7,336 bases of DNA from Betaproteobacteria bacterium (GCA_009886305.1 QXZO01000147.1:1-7336); one strand, 5' to 3'; counted from the stretch's first letter, positions 1-6,234 are shown. A program made the numbers and translations. The notes: generated by a model from the sequence alone, not told the origin.

Positions 1-1
1 G

Positions 2-607
2 ATTCACTTCGGCCGCGCTAATCCACTCCTTTTAAATCATAAAGATAAGACTGGAATAGCACCTCTAATCGGCTCAATCATATTTCAAGGCGGATTAACA
101 ACGGTGTTTCTTCCTTGGATATATTGGAATGATATTAAGGATATTTTTGATGCTCTCGGCGCTAAAACCGACACGTTTCAAATCATCGGGAGCTTTGTTG
201 TCCCTCTTTGGGGTGCTTCCGTACTCATGACAATGTTAAATTACCGAAGCGCTCAACTTTATATTGCTATAGCTAGCTTGATAGGAATCATATATTTCAA
301 AAACATTTTCACACCCCTGTTTTTATTCTCAATATTTTTTTGTCTTCTTCACTCGATACCACATTACTTCAAGGCATCAAGTGAAATTGGCACCTCTCCA
401 AAAAAACCACCGTTAACATTTTTGATTAATACAGTGAGCGCTTGGGCTATAGTGGCGACTGTTTTAATGTTTTTTTACCAAAATCAAAACTTCAGTTTAT
501 CAACGTTGAATGCTATATTTTCAGTTCTTTTTGCATTAACTGTTCCGCATATGATCTTGGTCGACCTGTTGTTACCTAATAGACTAACCAAATGGAGGAT
601 CACTTAA
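2..607 (+). CDS. blh: Brp/Blh family beta-carotene 15,15'-dioxygenase, 5'-truncated by window edge
   Basis: Integral-membrane enzyme that cleaves beta-carotene into two retinal molecules, the chromophore of bacterial rhodopsins. The frame is open from the left edge, giving 201 residues of a family usually about 270-300 long; the GTG at 104 is internal and not the start. Family motifs seen: IHFG at residues 1-4, a GGLTTVFLPW stretch at about 31-40, HSIPH at 117-121 and the C-terminal ALTVPHMILVD block at about 179-189. From memory of the marine uncultured Blh 66A03, the HFG histidine and the HxxxH pair are the proposed iron ligands, and their spacing here is about the same. About five hydrophobic segments lie at roughly 59-79, 85-99, 102-116, 139-159 and 166-190. 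One oddity is that the Asp usual after HFG (HFGxAD) is Asn (HFGRAN). It is probably the last gene of a carotenoid/retinal operon lying to the left; no rhodopsin gene is visible. The family call is strong and activity is inferred. Confidence 0.92.
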   Translation: MHFGRANPLLLNHKDKTGIAPLIGSIIFQGGLTTVFLPWIYWNDIKDIFDALGAKTDTFQIIGSFVVPLWGASVLMTMLNYRSAQLYIAIASLIGIIYFKNIFTPLFLFSIFFCLLHSIPHYFKASSEIGTSPKKPPLTFLINTVSAWAIVATVLMFFYQNQNFSLSTLNAIFSVLFALTVPHMILVDLLLPNRLTKWRIT

Positions 608-681
608 ATACTTAGGAAAAGTAATTAATCGCTTGAAGCGCAAATCAGTTTTATAAGAAGAATACGTCGAGCAGAGGTGCA
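608..681. other. Convergent intergenic gap with one weak hairpin
   Basis: This 74-nt AT-rich spacer lies between the stop codons of blh and the outer-membrane barrel gene. The only structure I see is CGCTTGAAGCG at 630-640, which can form a 4-bp stem with a 3-nt loop. AT-rich sequence follows on both sides, but there is no clean T-run directly after the stem on either strand. It could be a weak bidirectional terminator for the two convergent transcripts, but it does not meet the usual criteria for an intrinsic terminator. Confidence 0.3.
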
Positions 682-2034
682 TTAATAGTAATATCTTGAC
701 TCAAAGAATATTAACTTATTCGCCTCTTGCAAACCCAAAATAGTATCGGGGCCGCCCCGGAAATACTCTATCCCAGAAATCACTTTAAGTTGGTCACTTA
801 ATGCGTACGTGAGTTTGGGGCGGATAAGAAAACCATGGCGAGCTAATAACGTCGCCCCTGATATTTCCAGTTCAAGAGTGTCGTTAAACCAATTTTTTCC
901 TAACCTAAAATTTAGACCATATTCATCTGGATCAAGTTGGTTATTCATCAAGGCAGTCAGAGAGGCCACAGTCCTTAACTCCTGTTGCACTATTTGACGG
1001 GGATCCTGGTAGCTTGATACTCGGCGATAGACCAGCTGGGTTGTCAAACTAAGGTTGTCGCCGAAATCACGCTCTAAAGCAAAAACACCATAAAACGAAT
1101 TATTTTTAATGTTTGGATCATCACCTGTGGAGTCTTCTGTTTTTGTGTATGAAATCTCTGCTGCGTATCGATTTGAACCTCTAATAGTGGCGACGTCTGC
1201 ACCAAATATTTCTACATCGTTATAAGATTCGATTACTAAAAGATCACTCCCGCGTGAGCCAGACAACAACAAGTCAGAGTTTAAGTCAACACCATTAAAA
1301 TAAGAAATAGACCAATCAAATTCGCCGCCGGACTGATCGAATTTTAATGCATATTGATTGTTATTTTTAGGGATATCTTTAATGAACTGCAATCCTGGCA
1401 CCTTGGTTGACGCAATTTCATTCGGCTCAAAATGTTCGATCCATATCACCGTAAGGGAAGAATAAGAACCGAATACTTTACTAATTTTTATTGCTTCAGT
1501 ACCAAAACGGTCCTCGTCAATTTCTGGAGATAAAAGAGTGAAATCGCGTGGTGTTAAATTATCGGTTGGGTTTAGTCGATCGGCTCTACCCCATGCCACA
1601 ATCTGGCGACCCAATCGGTAATCCCAGTCCCCCGATCTCAAATGAAGGTAGGCTTCCTTCATTTGACCATCAGTCCCACCTCCCCCTAACGTATCTTCGT
1701 CGTAGATATAGGCCTCAGAATACAGTGTTAAGTCTCTTCTTAAGCGCTTATCCAGTTTGAGCCAAACAGAGCTTGCGACATAGTCACTATCGCTTTCACT
1801 TAACCGATTTGATGACCAGTAACCAGTACGCAAAGAACCCGTCACTCCAAATTGATTTAATGCAGACAACCACCCCTTCTCATCCTCCTCAGGCAGCATT
1901 AATGGTTCGTCAAGTTGATATAGCTCAGAGTCTTGTGCGAAAACGCCAACTGGCTCGGGAATCGATACTAAAAATAAAGCGAGTCCAATATTAAAGACTC
2001 GCTTTGTATGACTTAGCAGAAGCTCACTGCTCAT
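682..2034 (-). CDS. Outer-membrane beta-barrel protein (DUF1302-like), third gene of the export operon
   Basis: This 450-residue protein has an N-terminal signal peptide: basic region near residues 10-12, hydrophobic core about 14-31, probable cleavage after VFA at 31-33. The mature part alternates polar and aromatic residues as in amphipathic strands and ends in Arg-Tyr-Tyr-Tyr, an aromatic C-terminus expected of a BAM-assembled barrel. The block GRQIVAWGRAD...NPTDN at about 142-159, followed by PRDF and DRFG, is the strand-turn signature I associate with DUF1302-type proteins encoded beside RND/MMPL transporters. Its start codon overlaps the stop of the LolA-like gene (ATGA, 2031-2034), and a GGAA ribosome site lies 5 nt upstream, so translation is probably coupled. 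It likely forms the outer-membrane exit or acceptor for the substrate moved by the two upstream proteins. Barrel identity is fairly secure; substrate and pore function are inferred. A porin-like or structural role is the alternative. Confidence 0.8.
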   Translation of the reverse strand: MSSELLLSHTKRVFNIGLALFLVSIPEPVGVFAQDSELYQLDEPLMLPEEDEKGWLSALNQFGVTGSLRTGYWSSNRLSESDSDYVASSVWLKLDKRLRRDLTLYSEAYIYDEDTLGGGGTDGQMKEAYLHLRSGDWDYRLGRQIVAWGRADRLNPTDNLTPRDFTLLSPEIDEDRFGTEAIKISKVFGSYSSLTVIWIEHFEPNEIASTKVPGLQFIKDIPKNNNQYALKFDQSGGEFDWSISYFNGVDLNSDLLLSGSRGSDLLVIESYNDVEIFGADVATIRGSNRYAAEISYTKTEDSTGDDPNIKNNSFYGVFALERDFGDNLSLTTQLVYRRVSSYQDPRQIVQQELRTVASLTALMNNQLDPDEYGLNFRLGKNWFNDTLELEISGATLLARHGFLIRPKLTYALSDQLKVISGIEYFRGGPDTILGLQEANKLIFFESRYYY

Positions 2035-2846
2035 TCACTTTCCATGTAACGCGTCGTGAAGAACGAATTTTTAACACCAACGTTAACTTTTAATTTATCC
2101 ACCTTTATGACTGTCGAATGTCCTGAAATAACATTTAATGCGCGCAACTCCCGGGCGGTCCATCGATTTTTATTTGGCTCAACAAGTTCTATATTTTTGA
2201 AACTCATTTGCTTATACAACGCACCAGATAAGTTATACATTTCAGACTTCCGAGCAACGAAAGTATCTTTTTGAATCCAACCCACACGTTTTGAGTATCC
2301 TGAATTTTTAGCTATTTTTTTACTTTTTGGCAACGACTCTATTATGAAGCACTCAAAACCATCAACGGCCTCTTCTCCCACTATTGAGTGCTCCCAATCC
2401 TGAACCTTATGTCCAATTACATCACCATAAGAAAAATCGGTTCCGACAAAACTATCCCTTTTATTACTTGATACCAGTCTGCGAACCTTTTTCATACTCG
2501 GTAAGTACAACCAGATATCATCATCTTTCACAGATTGCTCTACAAGCAAAGAAACCATTCCACGAACATCAGTAGGCTCGATAAATCGAGTCATTCTCAT
2601 GTTGTCTATCCCATTTTCTTTCAGTTTTGTTGTGCCGAATGTCTTCCGCACACGCTCTTTACCCGATTTATTTCGTAAGATAAATGTGGCTTCCGACTCT
2701 GAGTCCGTTACCTTAGTAATAACAAAGTTATTCTCCATGATTTCAAGGGCAGACTGAGCAGAGCCACTAAGGGGTGCCAAGCAAAACATTGCTCCAAGGA
2801 TTACAACTAAAGTAACACTCGTTGGTACATTAACGTTCACTTTCAT
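2031..2846 (-). CDS. Periplasmic LolA-like outer-membrane lipoprotein-sorting protein (PF17131 type)
   Basis: This 271-residue protein has a signal peptide (hydrophobic core about 9-25, cleavage probably after GSA or AQS near 28-32) and then a LolA/LolB-like half-barrel. Motifs of the PF17131 family: RFIEPTDVRGMVSLL around 87-101, DDIWLYLPSMKKVRRL at 109-124, SFVGTDFSYGDV at 132-143 and GWIQKD at 189-194. There is no lipobox cysteine at the cleavage site, so it should be soluble in the periplasm. Members are routinely encoded beside MMPL/RND exporters and are thought to bind a lipid-like substrate in a hydrophobic cavity; that function is by family analogy. The chosen ATG lies inside the end of the transporter gene (17-nt overlap), with a clear GGAG site at 2853-2856, 6 nt upstream. 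It overlaps the next gene by 4 nt. It is not the housekeeping LolA, which lacks these motifs and is not found in such operons. Confidence 0.88.
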   Translation of the reverse strand: MKVNVNVPTSVTLVVILGAMFCLAPLSGSAQSALEIMENNFVITKVTDSESEATFILRNKSGKERVRKTFGTTKLKENGIDNMRMTRFIEPTDVRGMVSLLVEQSVKDDDIWLYLPSMKKVRRLVSSNKRDSFVGTDFSYGDVIGHKVQDWEHSIVGEEAVDGFECFIIESLPKSKKIAKNSGYSKRVGWIQKDTFVARKSEMYNLSGALYKQMSFKNIELVEPNKNRWTARELRALNVISGHSTVIKVDKLKVNVGVKNSFFTTRYMESE

Positions 2847-5445
2847 TTTTCACTCCGTCAAAGATAAATTTTGGTCTAAATTTAAGTATCAAAGCTGGCA
2901 TTATCGTGAGGGCTGCTGTAACACTAACAATCATCGCAGTTGCAATTAAAATTGCCGTCCAAGTATGGGGGTAATACCCGCGTGAGAATGCCTGTACTGC
3001 ATAACCTCCGGCAACAGCCGATGCCACGAACAAGCAGGCTTTACCTGCCGTTCGAAGAACCTTACGAAAGGCTTCGTCTACTTCCGTTCCTTTCCCAAGC
3101 TCCTCACGAAGTCGGAAGAGCATATAGATTGCATAATCAGCCCCAATTCCGATAGCCAGCGATGAAACTAAAGCAGTAGGAATATTTAGACTCAGGCCAA
3201 GAATACCCATCAAACCCATATTAGTTAAGACCGCTAGAAGTAATGGAGTGATTACCAGTAATCCCGCCACTGGTGATCTAAAAATGATGGAAGCAAATAA
3301 GAACACCACTCCAGCGATTTGCGCTATATTAAGTAACTTATCTTTAACGATAACCTCTGCTAAAGCAGCACTTTGCGCAACACTACCTCCAACATTTACT
3401 GTAACTGATGGGGGGAAGTTCTCATTCACAAAAGTTTGTATATTGCCCCACAAGTTAAGCATATCGGTCGTGTTATCACTATGTGTAAATATAACCATAT
3501 TGGCTAACTGGTAGTCGTAATCAACATACGGGTCAAAATCTCCTGGCGAGCCAGACATTGAGTAAATCAAAAGATACTCGGCGATTGTATTTCTGTTGTC
3601 TGGAATACGATAAAACTCAGGATCATCCGCATTCATCGATTTGTTCATCTGTTTGATGAACTGCGCAATCGAAAGAACTTTACCCACGTTAGGTTCGGTT
3701 TCGATAAATTGAGCCAATTTATCCATTGCCGTTAAAACCGCAGGATCTTTGATAGCATCCTGTTCACCACCATCAAACATCAAGTAAATGTTATTCGTGC
3801 CAGCCATTCGTTCATTCAATGAATTGTCACTTTTCATCAGTTCCAGATCGGGTGAGAAATATCCTTTGAGCGAGCTCTCTATACTTAACTTCGACGCGCC
3901 ATAGACCGATACAACAACCAACACCGCAGCGATGGAAAAAATATGTTTCCTATTTGGACCCAAGATTGTGTTTGCGTAAAACCCAGTGATTTTGTCCCAA
4001 ATTCTCTCTTCCTTCTCTAGGTCTGTCTCTCCTTGACTGGGGGGGGGAAGAATTGCTCGAAGCGCAGGGATCAATGTCATTTCTACTATAAGAATACTAA
4101 GAATACCAACGCCAGAGAAAACCCCAAAAACCCTTATCGAAACGATATCAAAAACCATCAATGAGAAGAATCCACAAGATGCAACTATGCCTGCTGTGAG
4201 CATGACGGGACCAATTTTTACAATTGAGTTAATGACAGCCTGTCGATTTGCCGCAATACTGCCCTTATCGGAAACGATACTCTTCGGATTAAACACATAA
4301 ATGATCAATCGAGTAGTCGCCCAAAGAAAGAAAACCCATACTGGAATTAGCGATATAGAGCCGACACGAAGCACAGCAGCAACACCATCACTAAGCTCAC
4401 CAGTTTGGTAGCCCTGGATAAGCCCCCAAACAACTGGAATCCCGAGCATAATCGGCGACAATTTTCCCAATATCCGACTTGCATCAAAAAACTTGGTCTT
4501 CGTGTATTCAGCGCCACCAGGCTGCGCAATATTATATTCCTCATAATACCGTTTCAATAACTGAACAGCGTGACCGGCCCCCACGGCAAGAACTAGAATG
4601 GGCGTCAAAGTATTGAATATATCCAAAGGAACCCTCGCCAACCCCATAAAGCCTAACGCCCAAATCACCGCTATGATCGGAGTAACCAAAGGTAGTATTA
4701 AGCCTTGTAGCGTTCTAAATGCCTCGAAATGAATGATCCCAATAATAATAATCGCTATCATAAGTAACAAAGGTGTCCGTTCAGCAAATTTTTCAATTAG
4801 GGCAATGAATGGCGGGTATCCGGTTACTTCTATAGTGACTGAATCATCGCGTTCTGGATCAACAGCTTCATTGATACGATCAGACACATACGTAAATCCG
4901 ACTCGACCTTCTTTCTTATCTTCAGCGGAGGCATCCCTAACTTCAGCAAGTATGGTCAATGTTTTGAAGTCCTCAGAAACAACTGAATTCATATACGCAT
5001 CGTTACGAATTAAGGCGTCTTTTAATGCGGCCAAGTCCTCAGGTGAAGTCGGCACTTCCTCCATCATTTGCTGTACTTGCATACCTTCATCTGTACCTTT
5101 GATATCTTTTGCTCTGCTTGCAGCTATAGACAAAAGGTTTGTTTGAACTACTCTCGGCGTTTCACTAAGTTTTTGCGTAATACGTTGGACTTTCGCGAGC
5201 ACATTAGGTTGAAAAACATCCCCCGTTTTTGGCGTAATCCCTATCACGGCTACATATCTGGAGCCGAATACCTCCTCAACCTTAAGGGTAGTTGATACAA
5301 AGGGGTGGGACTGAGGAACGATCGTATTTGGGTCAATGATAACGGTTAGGTTACCGAGGTTTTTTATAAAAAAACCTGTTAATCCTAATATGATTACAAC
5401 TACAGCCCATCGAAAACGCACTATCCATTCAATATAATTTCGCAT
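2830..5445 (-). CDS. RND-superfamily MMPL-type exporter (COG1033), with an enlarged N-terminal membrane domain
   Basis: This 871-residue inner-membrane transporter is first gene of the operon. It has the RND two-half plan: TM1 at about 12-29, periplasmic loop 30-223, TM2-TM4 at 225-296, TM5-TM6 at about 410-466, TM7 near 501-517, second periplasmic loop 520-703 and TM8-TM12 at 704-855. The C-terminal half has the MMPL/SSD motif IGIGADYAIYM, with Asp770 as the likely proton-relay residue. The equivalent N-terminal site reads VGAGHAVQLLKRYYEE, with His292. KIGPVMLTAG (410-419) is the expected TM5 entry. Between TM4 and TM5 lie about 95 residues with two extra hydrophobic segments (about 329-346 and 360-385), absent from the C-terminal half, which has a linker of about 22 residues there. 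The ATG has a GAGA site 5 nt upstream. The likely role is proton-driven extraction of a hydrophobic compound or lipid from the inner membrane, handed to the LolA-like partner. Substrate unknown. Confidence 0.9.
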   Translation of the reverse strand: MRNYIEWIVRFRWAVVVIILGLTGFFIKNLGNLTVIIDPNTIVPQSHPFVSTTLKVEEVFGSRYVAVIGITPKTGDVFQPNVLAKVQRITQKLSETPRVVQTNLLSIAASRAKDIKGTDEGMQVQQMMEEVPTSPEDLAALKDALIRNDAYMNSVVSEDFKTLTILAEVRDASAEDKKEGRVGFTYVSDRINEAVDPERDDSVTIEVTGYPPFIALIEKFAERTPLLLMIAIIIIGIIHFEAFRTLQGLILPLVTPIIAVIWALGFMGLARVPLDIFNTLTPILVLAVGAGHAVQLLKRYYEEYNIAQPGGAEYTKTKFFDASRILGKLSPIMLGIPVVWGLIQGYQTGELSDGVAAVLRVGSISLIPVWVFFLWATTRLIIYVFNPKSIVSDKGSIAANRQAVINSIVKIGPVMLTAGIVASCGFFSLMVFDIVSIRVFGVFSGVGILSILIVEMTLIPALRAILPPPSQGETDLEKEERIWDKITGFYANTILGPNRKHIFSIAAVLVVVSVYGASKLSIESSLKGYFSPDLELMKSDNSLNERMAGTNNIYLMFDGGEQDAIKDPAVLTAMDKLAQFIETEPNVGKVLSIAQFIKQMNKSMNADDPEFYRIPDNRNTIAEYLLIYSMSGSPGDFDPYVDYDYQLANMVIFTHSDNTTDMLNLWGNIQTFVNENFPPSVTVNVGGSVAQSAALAEVIVKDKLLNIAQIAGVVFLFASIIFRSPVAGLLVITPLLLAVLTNMGLMGILGLSLNIPTALVSSLAIGIGADYAIYMLFRLREELGKGTEVDEAFRKVLRTAGKACLFVASAVAGGYAVQAFSRGYYPHTWTAILIATAMIVSVTAALTIMPALILKFRPKFIFDGVKNESER
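4036..4482 (-). repeat. Putative internal protein duplication in the transporter (TM5-TM6-like unit twice)
   Basis: Residues about 322-389 (encoded by 4482-4279) and 404-470 (4236-4036) look like divergent copies offset by about 80 residues. Anchors are SRILGKLSPIML against NSIVKIGPVML, then VGSISLIPVWVFFL against VGILSILIVEMTLI, ending in FNPKS and LPPPS. The distance from the Pro of SPIML or GPVML to the closing Pro is 56 in the first copy and 54 in the second. I aligned these by eye. Hydrophobic helices can look alike by chance, so duplication is a hypothesis; the extra length itself is clear. Confidence 0.45.
4039..4047 (-). repeat. Homopolymeric C9 tract inside the transporter gene
   Basis: Nine consecutive G on the + strand (C9 on the coding strand) encode Pro467-Pro469, just after TM6. 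Tracts of this length can slip during replication. A one-base change would frameshift the transporter before its second half and would uncouple the overlapping downstream genes. The surrounding gene is otherwise AT-rich, which makes the run stand out. Confidence 0.6.
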
Positions 5446-5466
5446 TAGATTCTCGCTTTTTTACGT

Positions 5467-5476
5467 TTACATGTAA
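5467..5476. promoter_or_regulatory. 10-bp palindrome TTACATGTAA near the transporter start
   Basis: A perfect 10-bp palindrome 21 nt upstream of the transporter ATG. Like the TTAGTTAACTAA element it has TTA/TAA ends, but the core differs. It could be a secondary operator or a roadblock site in the operon leader, or chance in AT-rich DNA. Confidence 0.25.
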
Positions 5477-5510
5477 GACACAATTACAACTACCACCGAG
5501 CGCCAAACTG

Positions 5511-5537
5511 GCTCCAGCTCAACCAGTACTGGGAGCT
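5511..5537. promoter_or_regulatory. Nested palindrome and imperfect inverted repeat in the operon leader
   Basis: AGCTC at 5516-5520 pairs with GAGCT at 5533-5537, and the intervening segment contains the perfect palindrome CCAGTACTGG at 5523-5532. GCTCCAG at 5511-5517 also nearly matches the inverse of CTGGGAGC at 5529-5536. If transcription starts near 5592, this lies in the transporter mRNA leader and could fold. It is GC-richer than its surroundings. There is no T-run after it, so it is not a standard attenuator. Confidence 0.3.
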
Positions 5538-5598
5538 CATGACCAAGCAGATATCTAACTCATTCACTTTTACCGATAAAAGTAATGCTGGGGACAGA

Positions 5599-5626
5599 AG
5601 TATAACCCATTAGTTAACTAAGTAAA
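5599..5626 (-). promoter_or_regulatory. Candidate sigma70 promoter of the exporter operon
   Basis: Read on the - strand, TTTACT (5626-5621; 4 of 6 to TTGACA) and TATACT (5604-5599; 5 of 6 to TATAAT) are separated by 16 nt. The spacer contains nearly all of the palindrome TTAGTTAACTAA. A start near 5592 would leave a leader of about 145 nt before the transporter ATG. A repressor bound in the spacer would block this promoter. The prediction is by eye. Confidence 0.4.
5610..5621. promoter_or_regulatory. Candidate TetR operator, 12-bp perfect palindrome
   Basis: TTAGTTAACTAA is a perfect 12-bp palindrome 34 nt before the TetR start codon. It lies inside the candidate operon promoter and within the 10-bp inverted repeat TAACCCATTA (5603-5612) / TAATGGGTTA (5637-5646). 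TetR-family operators are usually symmetric and sit on the divergent promoter, so this is the best operator candidate in the window. No binding evidence is available. Confidence 0.45.
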
Positions 5627-5634
5627 CATGGGCG

Positions 5635-5650
5635 CATAATGGGTTACAAT
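5635..5650 (+). promoter_or_regulatory. Candidate -10 elements of the TetR gene with a very short leader
   Basis: CATAAT at 5635-5640 and TACAAT at 5645-5650 each match TATAAT at 5 of 6 positions. The first could pair with TTAACT at 5614-5619 (15-nt spacing), giving a leader of about 9 nt. The second would place the start at the ATG itself. I see no good ribosome-binding site before the ATG at 5656, which fits a short-leader or leaderless message. An in-frame stop at 5623-5625 and no other in-frame start after it make 5656 the natural start. Confidence 0.3.
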
Positions 5651-5655
5651 ATGCC

Positions 5656-6234
5656 ATGGGCTATCACAAGACAAATCTCAAAGAACGCCTCACACAAATA
5701 GCTTGGGATATTTGTAATGACCAGTCATGGAAACAAGTCAATATGCGTTCTATTGGCAGCATTGCAGGTGTTTCATCAACAGCCATTTACCGACATTTCA
5801 ACAGCAAAAATGATCTGAAAGCCGCATTAATGGTCAAGGGCTATCAACTCTTATCCGACGGCATCAGCTTGCATACTTCAAGTGACTTTGCTGATTACGG
5901 CGCCCATTACGTAAGATTTGGATTGCGTTATCCATATATTTACGACCTAATGTTTGTAGACACCGATATAGATATAAACCAGCACCCAACACTACGAACA
6001 ATATCGAATGACGCGTGGGACGAAGTTGTGAGGGGTATCGAGCGCAATCTTCCCAACCTTCCCGAAACAGAAGTTTTAATGATTGCTTACAACACTTGGG
6101 CTCGCGTTCACGGGCTCGTGGGCATTTTACGACGACCCAACCTCTGTGGTAATCAAAGTGAAACTCTTACTTGGATTGAAAACAATTTAGAGGAGTACCT
6201 TAATAAGACGCGTAACGTGGATTTTACTGGGTAA
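5656..6234 (+). CDS. TetR/AcrR-family transcriptional regulator with WHG-type C-terminal domain
   Basis: This 192-residue one-component repressor has a typical length for the family. The N-terminal DNA-binding domain covers about 5-55, with the helix-turn-helix at about 29-48 (SIGSIAGVSSTAIYRHF) showing the family pattern of small residues, a turn and the YRHF recognition-helix end. The C-terminal ligand domain carries the hallmarks of the WHG subgroup: HYVRFGLRYPYIYDLMF at 84-100, and Trp148 with HGL at 152-154. It is divergent from the exporter operon with palindromes between them, so it probably represses the operon, and maybe itself, until a ligand (perhaps the exported compound) is bound. 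The start codon is the first available in frame. Base composition resembles the neighbours, with no sign of recent transfer. Family assignment is strong; target and ligand are inferred. Confidence 0.93.
   Translation: MGYHKTNLKERLTQIAWDICNDQSWKQVNMRSIGSIAGVSSTAIYRHFNSKNDLKAALMVKGYQLLSDGISLHTSSDFADYGAHYVRFGLRYPYIYDLMFVDTDIDINQHPTLRTISNDAWDEVVRGIERNLPNLPETEVLMIAYNTWARVHGLVGILRRPNLCGNQSETLTWIENNLEEYLNKTRNVDFTG

Larger units (their letters stand above)
5446..5655. promoter_or_regulatory. Divergent control region between the exporter operon and the TetR gene
   Basis: This 210-nt noncoding region lies between the start codons of the transporter (- strand) and the TetR gene (+ strand). It holds several perfect short palindromes: TTACATGTAA at 5467-5476, CCAGTACTGG at 5523-5532 and TTAGTTAACTAA at 5610-5621, plus a 10-bp inverted repeat with arms at 5603-5612 and 5637-5646. 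Candidate promoter elements cluster at 5599-5650, close to the TetR gene. This is the arrangement expected when a TetR-family protein controls itself and a divergent exporter operon. The operator assignment is inferred from position and symmetry only. Confidence 0.65.

Noticed and set aside
104..607. GTG at 104 as the start of the first gene
   Set aside because: The frame stays open to the window edge and the preceding residues include the conserved HFG motif, so the GTG is an internal Val codon.
630..640. CGCTTGAAGCG as an intrinsic terminator
   Set aside because: The stem is only 4 bp and has no adjacent T-run on either strand; kept only as a weak hairpin in the gap description.
809..1994. 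Several short + strand frames opposite the outer-membrane barrel gene
   Set aside because: All are antisense to a gene with a signal peptide, family motifs and an aromatic C-terminus; none has recognisable content.
4347..4544. 65-codon - strand frame in another frame of the exporter insert region
   Set aside because: I considered whether the extra region was a frameshift artefact or a nested gene. The main frame is continuous and codes credible TM helices, and the alternative frame shows no family features.
4733..5146. 137-codon open frame on the + strand
   Set aside because: It lies fully antisense to the well-supported exporter gene and has no recognisable protein features; a shadow frame.
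5359..5376. Coding-strand A AAA AAC slippery heptamer (5365-5359) within an 8-bp inverted repeat, GGTTTTTT / AAAAAACC, in the TM1 codons of the exporter
   Set aside because: The -1 frame reaches a stop after two codons (CCT CGG TAA), so only a peptide of about 30 residues would result. The run is explained by Phe-Phe-Ile-Lys-Asn codons in AT-rich DNA.
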